Shown here piece by piece: positions 16,903 to 25,122 of a stretch of DNA of 64,000 bases (positions are counted from its first letter, which is position 1; each line of letters starts with the position of its first letter). Below the pieces are notes generated by a model that saw only the letters and a program-made list of their open reading frames with translations, ran no database searches and was not told where the DNA came from. The stretch is from Candidatus Aminicenantota bacterium (GTDB lineage Bacteria > Acidobacteriota > Aminicenantia > Aminicenantales > UBA4085): assembly GCA_003141555.1 (NCBI GenBank), contig PLMN01000033.1:1-64000 (forward strand), read 5' to 3'. The position numbers were made by a program, and so were the translations under genes.

Positions 16903-17322
16903 ATGTTGAATCGTCTCGTCCGCTGGGCCCGGAAGAAATCTCCGTGGATCCTGCATTTGAACTCGGGCGCCTGCAACGCCTGCGACATCGAGGTCGTGGC
17001 CGCGCTCACGCCCCGCTTCGACGTGGAGCGGCTCGGAGTCCTGCTCAAGGCCACGCCCCGCCACGCCGACGTCATCGTCGCCACGGGCCCGGTGACCCGG
17101 CAGATCAAGGACCGGATCATCCGGATCTACGAGCAGACCCCCGACCCGAAGTTCGTCGTGGCCGTCGGCGCCTGCGCCATGTCCGGGTGCGTTTACCGCG
17201 GCGCATACAACAGCCTGGGCGGCCTGGACCAGGTCATCCCCGTGACGGCCTATGTCCCCGGTTGTCCCGCCCGCCCCGACGCGATCCTGGACGGCATCGT
17301 CAAGCTCCTCGGGACGCTGTAG
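16903..17322 (+). CDS. Group 4 [NiFe] hydrogenase small subunit (NuoB-like)
   Basis: This 139-residue soluble subunit binds the proximal [4Fe-4S] cluster next to the nickel site. Ligand cysteines are visible as SGACNACDIE (CxxC), VGACAMSGC and VPGCPARPD. The spacing is that of group 4 hydrogenase small subunits rather than the tandem-Cys of NuoB. The N-terminus is amphipathic and basic, fitting a membrane-facing position. The following gene starts 12 nt later after GGAGG. Confidence 0.92.
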   Translation: MLNRLVRWARKKSPWILHLNSGACNACDIEVVAALTPRFDVERLGVLLKATPRHADVIVATGPVTRQIKDRIIRIYEQTPDPKFVVAVGACAMSGCVYRGAYNSLGGLDQVIPVTAYVPGCPARPDAILDGIVKLLGTL

Positions 17323-17334
17323 GAGGCGAGGACC

Positions 17335-17811
17335 ATGACCGACCTCGAAAGACTGGACAGCCTGAAGGTCGCCCTCGGAGGCGATATCCTCGAAATCACC
17401 AACCCGGCCCGCCGCCGGATCTTCCTCACCGTCGACCGGGCGAAGATCGCCTCGGTCCTGACGGCCCTACGCGACCGCCTCGGCATCACGTACGTTTCCA
17501 CGATCAGCGGCCTGGACGCGGGCGACGCCTTCGAGATCCTCTACCACCTGGCCGAGGCCGCCCACGGCAACGTGAACGTCCGGATCAAGATCCCCAAGGC
17601 CGACCCCCACGTGGCCAGCGTCACGCCCGTCCTGCCCGGCGCGATCTTTTACGAGCGCGAGCTCCAGGACATGTTCGGCCTCGTCATCGACGGCCTCCCC
17701 GATCCGCGGCCCCTCATCACGTCCGACGACTGGCCGGCCGGCAACTACCCGCTGCGCAAGGACTGGAAGTTCGAGCGGCCCGCGGAGATCATCCCCGGAG
17801 GGAAAAAATGA
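17335..17811 (+). CDS. NuoC-like 30-kDa subunit
   Basis: This 158-residue protein of the complex I 30-kDa (NuoC) family includes FYERELQDMFGLVIDGLPDP, the family signature region. It packs against the large subunit and has no cofactor. GGAGG lies 9 nt upstream of the ATG. The stop overlaps the large-subunit start as ATGA. Confidence 0.92.
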   Translation: MTDLERLDSLKVALGGDILEITNPARRRIFLTVDRAKIASVLTALRDRLGITYVSTISGLDAGDAFEILYHLAEAAHGNVNVRIKIPKADPHVASVTPVLPGAIFYERELQDMFGLVIDGLPDPRPLITSDDWPAGNYPLRKDWKFERPAEIIPGGKK

Positions 17812-19010
17812 AGTTCAACATCCCCATCGGGCCCCAGCATCCGGCCCTCAAGGAACCGATCAGCCTCCGGATGACGGTCGAAGGCGAGGTCATCCGCGAC
17901 GCCGACCTCCGGCTCGGCTACAACCACCGCGGCATGGAGAAGCTCGCCGAAGAAAAGAACTGGACCCAGAATATCTACTTGGTCGAGCGGATCTGCGGGA
18001 TCTGCTCCCACTCCCACGCGACCTGCTACGTCCAGGGCGTCGAGAAGCTGATGGAGATCGAGCCGCCCAAGCGGGGCCTGTACATCCGCTACCTCGTCTC
18101 GGAGCTCGAGCGCGTCCACAGCCACCTCCTCTGGCTGGGCGTCGCCGGCCACGAGGCGGGCTTCGACTCGTTCTTCATGTACACCTGGCGCGATCGCGAG
18201 GTCGTCATGGACCTCCTGGAGATGATCTCCGGCAACCGGGTCCACTACGCCATGAACACCCTGGGCGGGGTCCGGCGCGACCTCGACGAGATCCAGATCA
18301 AGAAGATCCTCGACGGCCTCGTCGTCCTCCGGCAGCGGACCGAATACTACTTCAAGATCGGCGCTTCCGAGCCGACGTTCGTCGGCCGGCTGGCCGGCGT
18401 CGGCTACCTCTCCAAGGAGAAGGCCATCGCCCTGTGCGCCTGCGGCCCGACGGCCCGCGCTTCGGGCATCACGGCCGACGTCCGGAAGGATGACCCGCAG
18501 GCCGTCTACGATGAGGTCCCGTTCGACGTCTGCACGGCCGACTCGTGCGACGTCCTCGGCCGGACCGTCGTCCGGATCAAGGAGCTCATGGAGTCCTACA
18601 AGATCTGCGAGTTCCTGCTCCGCAATCTGCCGGCCGGCGACATCGCGGTCAAGGCCCCCAAGAAGGCCAAGCCGAACGAGGTCGTCAGCCGCTACGAGGC
18701 GCCCCGCGGCGAGAACATCCACTACATCAGGAGCAACGGCACGGAGCGGCCCGAGCGGCTCAAGGTCCGGGCCCCGACGCTGGCCAACTATCCGGCGACG
18801 ATTGAAATGCTCAAGAACGGCTTCATCGCCGACATCCCCCTGATCTTCGCCGCCATCGACCCCTGCATCTGCTGCGCCGAGCGGACGGTCGAGCTCGTGA
18901 ACGCCCGGTCGGGCGAGGAGACGGTCGTCCGGTTCGGCGATCTCCGGAAGCTCGCCGGCGAGCGGTTCGCGAAATCCCCCGTGAAAAGGAATGCGGTATG
19001 GCCGTTCTGA
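17808..19010 (+). CDS. Group 4 [NiFe] hydrogenase large (catalytic) subunit
   Basis: A 400-residue NuoD-like subunit that keeps both nickel-binding cysteine pairs: ERICGICSHSHA near residue 60 and DPCICCAERT near 350. This makes it a true H2-evolving or H2-oxidising enzyme rather than a cysteine-free complex I or Ehr relative. About 45 residues follow the C-terminal pair; group 4 enzymes are cut by a maturation protease a few residues after this motif, so an Arg site in CAERT is plausible. No dedicated protease lies in this operon; the one at 25123 or another elsewhere might serve. The ATG at 17808 overlaps the NuoC-like stop, and the 3' end overlaps the NuoH-like gene by 13 nt. Confidence 0.94.
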   Translation: MKFNIPIGPQHPALKEPISLRMTVEGEVIRDADLRLGYNHRGMEKLAEEKNWTQNIYLVERICGICSHSHATCYVQGVEKLMEIEPPKRGLYIRYLVSELERVHSHLLWLGVAGHEAGFDSFFMYTWRDREVVMDLLEMISGNRVHYAMNTLGGVRRDLDEIQIKKILDGLVVLRQRTEYYFKIGASEPTFVGRLAGVGYLSKEKAIALCACGPTARASGITADVRKDDPQAVYDEVPFDVCTADSCDVLGRTVVRIKELMESYKICEFLLRNLPAGDIAVKAPKKAKPNEVVSRYEAPRGENIHYIRSNGTERPERLKVRAPTLANYPATIEMLKNGFIADIPLIFAAIDPCICCAERTVELVNARSGEETVVRFGDLRKLAGERFAKSPVKRNAVWPF

Positions 19011-19969
19011 AAACGATCCTCTACCTCCTCGTCTATCCCGGTCTCCTCTTCCTCTTCGTCTACGGCACGTTCTGCGAGTGGTTCGACCGGAAGGTCTATG
19101 CCCGCCTCCAGAACCGGATGGGCCCGACCCATACCGGCCGCTGGGGCCTCCTCCAGCCCGTGGCCGACTTCTTCAAGCTCATGGCCAAGGAAGACATCGT
19201 CCCCGACGCGGCCGACAAGCCGCTCTTCACCCTCCTGCCGATCGTCGGCCTGGCCGTCGTGGCCACGGCCGGCCTGCTGATGCCCCTCTGGAACCCGTTT
19301 CCCGAGGCGGCCGGCCTGATCTCGTTTCAGGGCGATATCATCGTCCTCCTGTACCTCCTCAGCCTGCCGACCCTGATCGCCTTCCTCGCCGGCTGGTCGT
19401 CGACCAACATCTTCTCCCAGATCGGCGGGACGCGCGTCCTGACCATGCTCTTCGGCTACGAGGTGCCCCTCTTCATGGCCGTCCTCAGCCCGGCGATCCT
19501 GGCCAACTCCTGGCGGATCGCCGAGATCGGGGCGTTCTACCGAGCCCGGCCGCTGCTCCTCCTGCCCAACGTCATCGGCTTCGTCGTCGCCCTGATCTGC
19601 GTCCAGGCCAAGCTCGAGCGGACGCCGTTCGACATCCCCCATGCCGAGACCGAGATCGTGGGCGGGACGTTCACCGAGTACTCGGGCAAGAAGCTGGCCT
19701 TCTTCCGGCTGATGACCGACATCGAGCTCGTCGTCTCGAGCGGCCTCATCGCCGCGATCTTCCTCGGCGGCTTCGGCGGAAGCCCGATCCTGGCCTTCCT
19801 CCAGTTCGTGGTCAAGACCCTGGCCGTGATCTTCCTCCTGTCGCTCATCCGGGCGCTGACCTCCCGGATCCGCGTCGACCAGGTCGTCGCCTTCGCCTGG
19901 AAGACCATGGCTCCCCTGGCCGTCCTCCAGCTTCTGATCGTCATCATCATCAAGGGGCTACTGAAATGA
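18998..19969 (+). CDS. NuoH-like membrane anchor subunit
   Basis: This 323-residue, eight-helix subunit of the NuoH/HycD family anchors the catalytic module. Conserved loop features are ERTPFDIPHAETEIVGG and EYSGKKLAFF, along with an N-terminal FDRKVYARLQNRMGP. In complex I relatives the acidic loop residues link redox chemistry to ion movement. It overlaps the large subunit by 13 nt and the ferredoxin gene by 4 nt (ATGA). Confidence 0.93.
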   Translation: MAVLKTILYLLVYPGLLFLFVYGTFCEWFDRKVYARLQNRMGPTHTGRWGLLQPVADFFKLMAKEDIVPDAADKPLFTLLPIVGLAVVATAGLLMPLWNPFPEAAGLISFQGDIIVLLYLLSLPTLIAFLAGWSSTNIFSQIGGTRVLTMLFGYEVPLFMAVLSPAILANSWRIAEIGAFYRARPLLLLPNVIGFVVALICVQAKLERTPFDIPHAETEIVGGTFTEYSGKKLAFFRLMTDIELVVSSGLIAAIFLGGFGGSPILAFLQFVVKTLAVIFLLSLIRALTSRIRVDQVVAFAWKTMAPLAVLQLLIVIIIKGLLK

Positions 19970-20409
19970 AAGTCGCGGTATTCCTCCCGGAACTCCTCCG
20001 CCATCTCTTCAAGAAGCCGGCCACGGTGGACTACCCGTTCAAGAAGCTTACGGTCCCCGAGGGCTTCCGCGGGACGCCCTTCCTCCACCCGGACCTCTGC
20101 ATCGCCTGCCGCGCCTGCGAGCGCGACTGCCCGGCCGAGGCGATCGTGATCACCCAGGAGAGCGACGTCGAGAAGAAGTTCAAGATGGTCATCCATAACG
20201 ATCGGTGCATCCATTGCGCCCAGTGCGTGGACTCCTGCCCGACCAACCCGGTCAAGGCGATGGACATGGACCATCTCTACGAGCTCGCCTGCTTCGATCG
20301 CCATACCCTCAAGACGGAATGGGTCTTCACCCGGGCGACGCCCAAACGCGAGCCCAAGCCGGTCCCGGCAGCGCCCGCTTCGGACCGCGCTGGGATTCCG
20401 GCCAAGTAG
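19966..20409 (+). CDS. Ferredoxin-type 2x[4Fe-4S] subunit (NuoI/HyfH-like)
   Basis: A 147-residue peripheral subunit with two [4Fe-4S] motifs: CIACRACERDCP (residues about 45-56) and CIHCAQCVDSCP (about 84-95). It passes electrons between reduced ferredoxin and the small subunit. There is no NADH module in the operon, so ferredoxin is the expected partner. The C-terminal 25 residues are Pro/Ala-rich (KPVPAAPASDRAGIPAK) and are encoded by the 40-bp repeat that also interrupts the P-type ATPase. The gene ends the operon 15 nt before a strong terminator. Confidence 0.92.
   Translation: MKVAVFLPELLRHLFKKPATVDYPFKKLTVPEGFRGTPFLHPDLCIACRACERDCPAEAIVITQESDVEKKFKMVIHNDRCIHCAQCVDSCPTNPVKAMDMDHLYELACFDRHTLKTEWVFTRATPKREPKPVPAAPASDRAGIPAK
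20357..20396 (+). repeat. 40-bp in-frame repeat, copy 2 (in ferredoxin subunit)
   Basis: This stretch matches 3797-3836 at 35 of 40 positions, in the same reading frame. It encodes most of the C-terminal tail of the ferredoxin subunit, where an extension is structurally harmless. See copy 1. Confidence 0.7.
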
Positions 20410-20424
20410 AGAATCTCCCGACGG

Positions 20425-20456
20425 GGGCGCGGACTCCGGTTCGCGCCCTTTTTTTT
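20425..20456 (+). terminator. Intrinsic terminator of the group 4 hydrogenase operon
   Basis: A 7-bp GC stem (GGGCGCG / CGCGCCC) with a 10-nt loop is followed by eight T residues. It begins 16 nt after the ferredoxin-subunit stop. Confidence 0.9.
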
Positions 20457-20929
20457 GCCTCGCGGCGGCTCGGGGGAGAAGTTACGCTCTCTACGCTCTT
20501 CGGGCGTCGGATGGCGGGATCGAAAACACGCGGCGGCTTCCCAGCGCGAGCCGCCGCTCCGGCTTCGGAAGAGCGGGTCCTGTCGCCGGCCAGTCGGCTC
20601 GGGGGGAGAGGGCCGTCGGCACGCCGGTTTCCCCGGCGAGGAAACCGGCTCGGGGTTACGGCTCGCCGCCAGCGCCGCTTCGCGTCGCTGGTCCATGCCG
20701 GCTCGCCTCCACACCGGCCGCCTTGCCCTCTCCCCCCTCGCCTCCCGAACGACGATACCAGACCAGCATGAAGGATGGGAATGAGTGAGGTACTCGCCCC
20801 TGCCTGCTGAGCGGGTGGCGCCGGCCGGGGCGCCCCGGCGGCCGAAGCGAATGGGACCCTCGTCAGGGTGATGAGCGAGGCCGCTGGGGCTGGTCGGCGA
20901 CAGGACCCGCTCTCCCCGAGCCCGTACGT
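20457..20929. other. Repeat-rich gene-free region between convergent operons
   Basis: No gene is supported. The region contains a 9-bp hairpin (GCGGCGGCT / AGCCGCCGC, about 20540-20568), the inverted copy of the 125-bp dispersed repeat, and two copies of a 21-nt unit (20574-20594 inverted, 20891-20911 direct) that also flanks repeat copy A. It separates the convergent group 4 hydrogenase operon and glutamate dehydrogenase gene. Confidence 0.6.
20595..20742 (-). repeat. Dispersed hairpin repeat, copy B (inverted)
   Basis: Read on the minus strand, this is the same repeat as 1-127 and 23907-24055. The 10-bp GCCGGTTTCC / GGAAACCGGC stem is unchanged while its loop differs from copy A. The GGCGAGGGGGGAGAGGGCA lead-in is shared with copy C, so the full unit is about 148 bp. 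Confidence 0.85.
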
Positions 20930-23797
20930 TCAGACTTCCCTGAGGAACTCGTAGAAGTGGATCTCGTTCGCGTCGAGGCCGTACTTGTAGATGTAATGGC
21001 CGGCGATCCGGGAGGCGAACAGGGCCTTGACGTAGGCCTCGGGGACGCGCTTGAGGATCCGGTCCACGCCCACTTTCTCGACGAGGCTCGGAGGGCAGCC
21101 CTTGGCGATGACCTTGCGGACGAGCGCCTTGTTCTCGAAGAGGCCGGAGGCCGCCACGGCGTCCTTGATCTGGTTGATCTTCTCGGAGACCATGTCGGTC
21201 AGGACCGCCCGGGGGATGCCCTTGGCCTTGTTTTCCTTCCAGATGACCTCGAACTCCTTGTCGGCGTTCTCCTTGATGAAGTCGACGATCTCGGAGATGT
21301 AAGCCTGCCGGAAGGGGGTGAGGGCCCCGTCGCGGACGCACATCAGCTCGTCGAACTCGGCGTCGGTCAGGGCCAGGCCGGCCAGGACTTCGAGCGAGGA
21401 GGACGTGACCCCGCCCTTGTTGGCCGAGGCGTCCTTGTAGAGGATGACGCCTTTTTCCTCGAGCCGGAGCCGGGCCTGCTGGGTGATGAAGAGGTTGGCC
21501 CCCTCGACGATCACCTTGAAGCGGGGCTCGCCGGCCTCGTTGAGGTAATTCGTCCAGTTGGCGATCGTGATCGAGGCCGGCCGCCCGCCGCAGGGAACGA
21601 AAATGTCGGCCTTGAAGAGCGGGTGGAGGTGGAACGTGTTCCGGAACTCGAGCCCGCTCTCGACCTTCTCCCCGTGGGGCAGAACGACATCGCGGTCCTT
21701 GACGTTGACGAAGAAACCGCCGGCCGACAGGGCCGCCTTGGGGAAGTTTTCGACCATCTTGCGGGCTCGGGCGAGCTTCTTGAGCTCCTTCCGGTCGAGT
21801 CCTTCGGGGTCATAGGCGACGCCGGAGCCGTCGACGATGGCCAGGATGCGGTCCTTGGAGAGCAGGATCTCATTCGAGCCGAGATCGCCGTCCGGCCCGC
21901 CGGTCATGACCTTGGTGATCGCCTCTTCTTTGAGGCCGAGCTTGTCGAGGGCGCCGACGACGTAGCGGTGGGTGGAGTTCGTCGTCATCCCGTAGAGGTC
22001 GTGGGGGATGCCGCCCATGGCCACGGGCTTGCCGGTCGAGAACGACTTCCAGAAGGCGTAGCCGCGCTGCTTCGCCCGGAGGGCCGCCCATTCCATGAGG
22101 TCGGCCGTGCCCTCGTCGGGACCGAGGAAGAGGATGACTCGCTGGCCGGAGTAGTCGACGACGGCCTCGTTGGGCAGGATGAGGTCGAGCAGGCCGTCGA
22201 CGTACTTCTTGAAGCAGTCGCGGGCCTTGTCCATGTAGCCCCAGTTGAGGAGGATCGTGCCCTTCGAGCCGCCCTCGGGGATGTCCTTGTTCTTGCGCTG
22301 CTGGGTCCAGGCCAGGTTGTAGTTCTCGTCGAAGATGAGGTCGGAGTTGTTGAGGTAGGTCTGGAAGTTCGGCGACTTGACGATCCGGACGCCACCCCGG
22401 GCGATGTCCCTGAACCGGACGTGGAAGCCCCGGAACTCGGCGCCGACGATCTGGAAGATGGCGAACGGCGTCTCCGGGTAGTCGACCTTGTTCAGGAACC
22501 CGGGATCGTACATGTAGGCCAGGGACGTCTTCTCCTTGATGTAAAAGTTCGTCCGGAGGGTCGTGCCGATGAACAGGGCGACGGTCAGGAAGATGTTCCG
22601 GTCGATGTCGGTCGGGATGTTGCGGAGGATGTCCTTCTTGAAGGCGGCCAGGTCGGCTTCGGCCAGGCGGGCTTTCACCAGGGGGTCGAACTTCCGCTCG
22701 AAGAGGGCATAGGCCTTCTTGATGAACAGGAAGTTGTCGCACAGCGCGTCCCAGACGCGCGATTCCTGGTAAGTGTCCTTGGCCAGCTTGGTCTTCATGG
22801 CCCGGAGGATGCCGAGCATCTCGGGCGAGTCCTTGAGAGCGGCCGAGAGCTTGACGTACTCCTCGTTGAAGCCGCTCAGGAACTGGTGGGTGAAGCTCCA
22901 GGCCGACACGCCGAAGACCGTCTCCTTGGCCCCGAGCCTCCCCGCCCGGAAGAGGTCGAAGAGCGGGCTTTCGGGGATGGCGTAGACGAGGCCGATGTCC
23001 TCGATGACCTCCGCGGCGAGGCTCGGGTCGGCGATATTTTCCAGGTAGATGACGTACATCGTCTTGCCGTTGGCGAACTGCTCGATATACTTGCGGTTGG
23101 AGACGAGGGCGTGGGAGTTGAGGACGTCCGAGATGTTGGAGAAGAAGCGGAGGTCGGAGCCGCGGTTGATGACGATCATGATCCGCAGCTCGCCCGTCTT
23201 CTTGTCGTGGGCGATGTCGATCTTCGGGCTCTCCCAGCCTTCGTGCTCCCGGAGAAGCTTCTGGTAGCGGCCGAGCGCATCCTCGGGGATCGAGGCCAGG
23301 AACTGCGGGTCGGAGACGGCCCGGATGTCCGTCGTCCCGGCCTTCTCCTCGTCGAACCGGGGCTTGAGGACGATGTACATCCGGAGGTACTCGAGGCCCG
23401 CGGCCTTGCGCGAGGTCCGGTAGGACTGGAGACGGAAATGGGGATAGCGCTCCTCGATGCGCCGCTCGATGCCCAGGGCCCGCTCGTGGTTGTCGTCGAC
23501 GAGATAGATGGCCTCGTCCTCGAGCTCGGTGGAGAAGTCGATCTTGACGATCTTCTCCTGCTTGGCCGAGGCCATGATCTCGGCGGCCATCAGGGCCTCG
23601 ATGTGCTTGGCGATCGTCTCGACCGGCGTGGTCTTGAAGTAATAGGCGTTCATGGCCATGCCGGCGCAGAACCAGCTCAACTCCTCCCGGACCGCCGTCT
23701 GGGTAAAGCGCCCGTGGGCGAGGATGAGCTCCTCGACCTTGCGGATCTGGGCTTCGTTCAGCACCGCCTTGCAGGCGATTTCCTGTAGCGTTTTCAT
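20930..23797 (-). CDS. Large NAD-specific glutamate dehydrogenase (115-kDa class)
   Basis: A 955-residue cytoplasmic enzyme for NAD-dependent oxidative deamination of glutamate to 2-oxoglutarate. It matches the large GDH class typified by fungal Gdh2. The catalytic and nucleotide-binding parts lie in the C-terminal half: FRDIARGGVRIVKSPN, EGGSKGTILLNW, MTGGPDGDLGSNEILLSKD and the VEGANLFITQQARL segment. The N-terminal 400 residues are the long regulatory/ACT-like extension of the class. Preceded by GAGGAG and an extended -10 promoter. It supplies NADH that the hox enzyme encoded just upstream on the same strand could discharge as H2. Confidence 0.93.
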   Translation of the reverse strand: MKTLQEIACKAVLNEAQIRKVEELILAHGRFTQTAVREELSWFCAGMAMNAYYFKTTPVETIAKHIEALMAAEIMASAKQEKIVKIDFSTELEDEAIYLVDDNHERALGIERRIEERYPHFRLQSYRTSRKAAGLEYLRMYIVLKPRFDEEKAGTTDIRAVSDPQFLASIPEDALGRYQKLLREHEGWESPKIDIAHDKKTGELRIMIVINRGSDLRFFSNISDVLNSHALVSNRKYIEQFANGKTMYVIYLENIADPSLAAEVIEDIGLVYAIPESPLFDLFRAGRLGAKETVFGVSAWSFTHQFLSGFNEEYVKLSAALKDSPEMLGILRAMKTKLAKDTYQESRVWDALCDNFLFIKKAYALFERKFDPLVKARLAEADLAAFKKDILRNIPTDIDRNIFLTVALFIGTTLRTNFYIKEKTSLAYMYDPGFLNKVDYPETPFAIFQIVGAEFRGFHVRFRDIARGGVRIVKSPNFQTYLNNSDLIFDENYNLAWTQQRKNKDIPEGGSKGTILLNWGYMDKARDCFKKYVDGLLDLILPNEAVVDYSGQRVILFLGPDEGTADLMEWAALRAKQRGYAFWKSFSTGKPVAMGGIPHDLYGMTTNSTHRYVVGALDKLGLKEEAITKVMTGGPDGDLGSNEILLSKDRILAIVDGSGVAYDPEGLDRKELKKLARARKMVENFPKAALSAGGFFVNVKDRDVVLPHGEKVESGLEFRNTFHLHPLFKADIFVPCGGRPASITIANWTNYLNEAGEPRFKVIVEGANLFITQQARLRLEEKGVILYKDASANKGGVTSSSLEVLAGLALTDAEFDELMCVRDGALTPFRQAYISEIVDFIKENADKEFEVIWKENKAKGIPRAVLTDMVSEKINQIKDAVAASGLFENKALVRKVIAKGCPPSLVEKVGVDRILKRVPEAYVKALFASRIAGHYIYKYGLDANEIHFYEFLREV

Positions 23798-23847
23798 CGT
23801 GGACTCCTCGGGGGATTCGACGATCCCGTTTCTCTTTTAGGGCTAAT

Positions 23848-23876
23848 ATTATAGCAAAAGATCGGGGAGCGTTGAA
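23848..23876 (-). promoter_or_regulatory. Extended -10 promoter of the glutamate dehydrogenase gene
   Basis: On the minus strand TGCTATAAT gives a perfect -10 with the TGn extension; a weak -35, TTCAAC, lies 17 bp upstream. The leader would be about 45 nt. Confidence 0.6.
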
Positions 23877-23906
23877 CCGGCGTGCAGGATGAGTCACGGG
23901 GTAGGG

Positions 23907-24055
23907 GGCGAGGGGGGAGAGGGCACGTCGGCCGGTGTGGAGGCGAGCCGGCATGGGCCAGCGACGCGAAGCGGCGCTGGCGGCGAGCCGTAACCCCGAG
24001 CCGGTTTCCGCGCCGGGGAAACCGGCGTGCCGACGGCCCCCTGCCCCCTCGCCCT
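23907..24055 (+). repeat. Dispersed hairpin repeat, copy C
   Basis: Same orientation as copy A and nearly identical over the core from about 23927 to 24038, with the same two hairpins. The short hairpin has GAA where copy A has GCA in the loop, so stems are kept and loops drift. It lies between the GDH promoter and the 3' end of hypA. Confidence 0.85.
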
Positions 24056-24064
24056 AGACGCAGA

Positions 24065-24418
24065 TCAGGCGTCGTCCGATTCGAGCTCGATCCTCTCCAG
24101 GATCATCTCCGTCCCCTGGAGAATTTCAAGGTCGGGCGAGGCGCACGCGGCGCAGAGGAAGACGTAGCTCTCCACGCCCCGCTCCGCCCCGCAGGCCCGG
24201 CAGCGGACCCTCAAGGGGACGACCTCGACCGTGAGCTTCGCCGCCTCGGCGATCGTCCCCTTCTTGTACATGTCGAAGGCCGATTCCAGGAGCTCGGGAA
24301 CGACGCCCGAGAGCCGGCCGATCCTGAGCGTCACGCCCGTGATGCGGGCGGCGCGGTTCTCCCGGGCCTGCGCGCTGAGCGTCTCGAACAGGCCGGCGAC
24401 GATCGAAAGCTCATGCAT
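24065..24418 (-). CDS. hypA: Hydrogenase nickel metallochaperone HypA
   Basis: This 117-residue protein inserts nickel into hydrogenase large subunits with HypB. The N-terminal MHELSI provides the nickel-binding His2. The structural zinc site is formed by CRACG and CAACAS (two CxxC motifs, residues about 73-94). It overlaps hypB by 8 nt and is the last gene of the hox-hyp operon. HypC, D, E and F are not in the window. Confidence 0.95.
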   Translation of the reverse strand: MHELSIVAGLFETLSAQARENRAARITGVTLRIGRLSGVVPELLESAFDMYKKGTIAEAAKLTVEVVPLRVRCRACGAERGVESYVFLCAACASPDLEILQGTEMILERIELESDDA

Positions 24419-25082
24419 GGCGGGCGGTGAGGTCCCGGCGGGCGCGCCACAGGAAGGCGATGAGCTCGTCGAGGCCCTGTCCGGTGACCGCCGACGTGAC
24501 GAAGATCTGGAGGCGGGGGTTGAGCTCGAGGGCCTCGGCTTTCACCTTCTCGAGGTCGAAGGGCAGGTAGGGCAGGAGATCGACTTTGGTCAGGACCAGA
24601 ACGTCCGAGGTGGTGAACGCCTTGGGGTATTTCTTGGGCTTGTCGTCGCCCTCGGGGGTCGAAAGGAGGACGAAGCGCAATCTCTCGCCCAGCTCGTAGC
24701 TCGCCGGGCAGACCAGGTTGCCCACGTTTTCGATGAACAGGAACTCGGACTCGGGCGGAACCTGGGGCAGGACGCGGGCGATCATCTTGGCCTCGAGGTG
24801 GCAGGCGCCGCCCGTGGTGATCTGCCAGGCGGGCACGCCCCGGGCCCGGATGCGCTCCGCGTCGCGCTCGGTCTCAATGTCGCCCTCGATGACGGCCATC
24901 TTCGCCGTGTCGCGGAGCCGGACGGCGATCTGCTCGAGCAGGGAGGTCTTGCCCGCGCCGGGCGAGCTGAGGAGGTTCACGGCGAGGATGCCGCGGCGCT
25001 CGAGCTCCGTCCGGATGTCGGAGGCGATCTTTTTGTTCGTGCCGAGCAGGTCGGCGAGGACGATGACGTCTTTGGTGGCCAT
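24411..25082 (-). CDS. hypB: Hydrogenase nickel incorporation GTPase HypB
   Basis: A 223-residue SIMIBI-class GTPase that powers nickel delivery. The P-loop is SSPGAGKTSLLE (about residue 39), with VIEGDIETERDA, the metal/switch region TTGGACHLEAKM, NVGNLVCP, and the base-recognition TKVD. There is no N-terminal poly-His stretch and no CXXCGC motif, so it has the core GTPase only. Overlap with hypA and a 40-nt gap to the upstream protease fit one operon; a TATAAT at 25111-25116 might add an internal promoter but has no good -35. Confidence 0.95.
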   Translation of the reverse strand: MATKDVIVLADLLGTNKKIASDIRTELERRGILAVNLLSSPGAGKTSLLEQIAVRLRDTAKMAVIEGDIETERDAERIRARGVPAWQITTGGACHLEAKMIARVLPQVPPESEFLFIENVGNLVCPASYELGERLRFVLLSTPEGDDKPKKYPKAFTTSDVLVLTKVDLLPYLPFDLEKVKAEALELNPRLQIFVTSAVTGQGLDELIAFLWRARRDLTARHA

Positions 25083-25122
25083 GGTCGGTCCTTTCTTCGA
25101 AATCCGGGATATTATACTCGAA

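Noticed and set aside
18991-19965. A long frame in front of the ferredoxin subunit
   Set aside because: It runs within the NuoH-like gene in another frame with Arg/Pro-rich content; the ferredoxin start is fixed by the ATGA overlap at 19966.
10959-20409. Reading the operon as respiratory complex I
   Set aside because: Both nickel-binding cysteine pairs are present in the NuoD-like subunit and no NADH module (E, F, G) is in the operon, so it is a hydrogenase.
20957-23788. A 943-codon plus-strand open frame opposite glutamate dehydrogenase
   Set aside because: It is an antisense shadow: low-complexity acidic/Val-Gly composition, no ribosome binding site, and full overlap with a family-matched enzyme.
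1-24055. The three hairpin repeats as a CRISPR array
   Set aside because: Copies are 3-20 kb apart, in both orientations, without spacers or cas genes.
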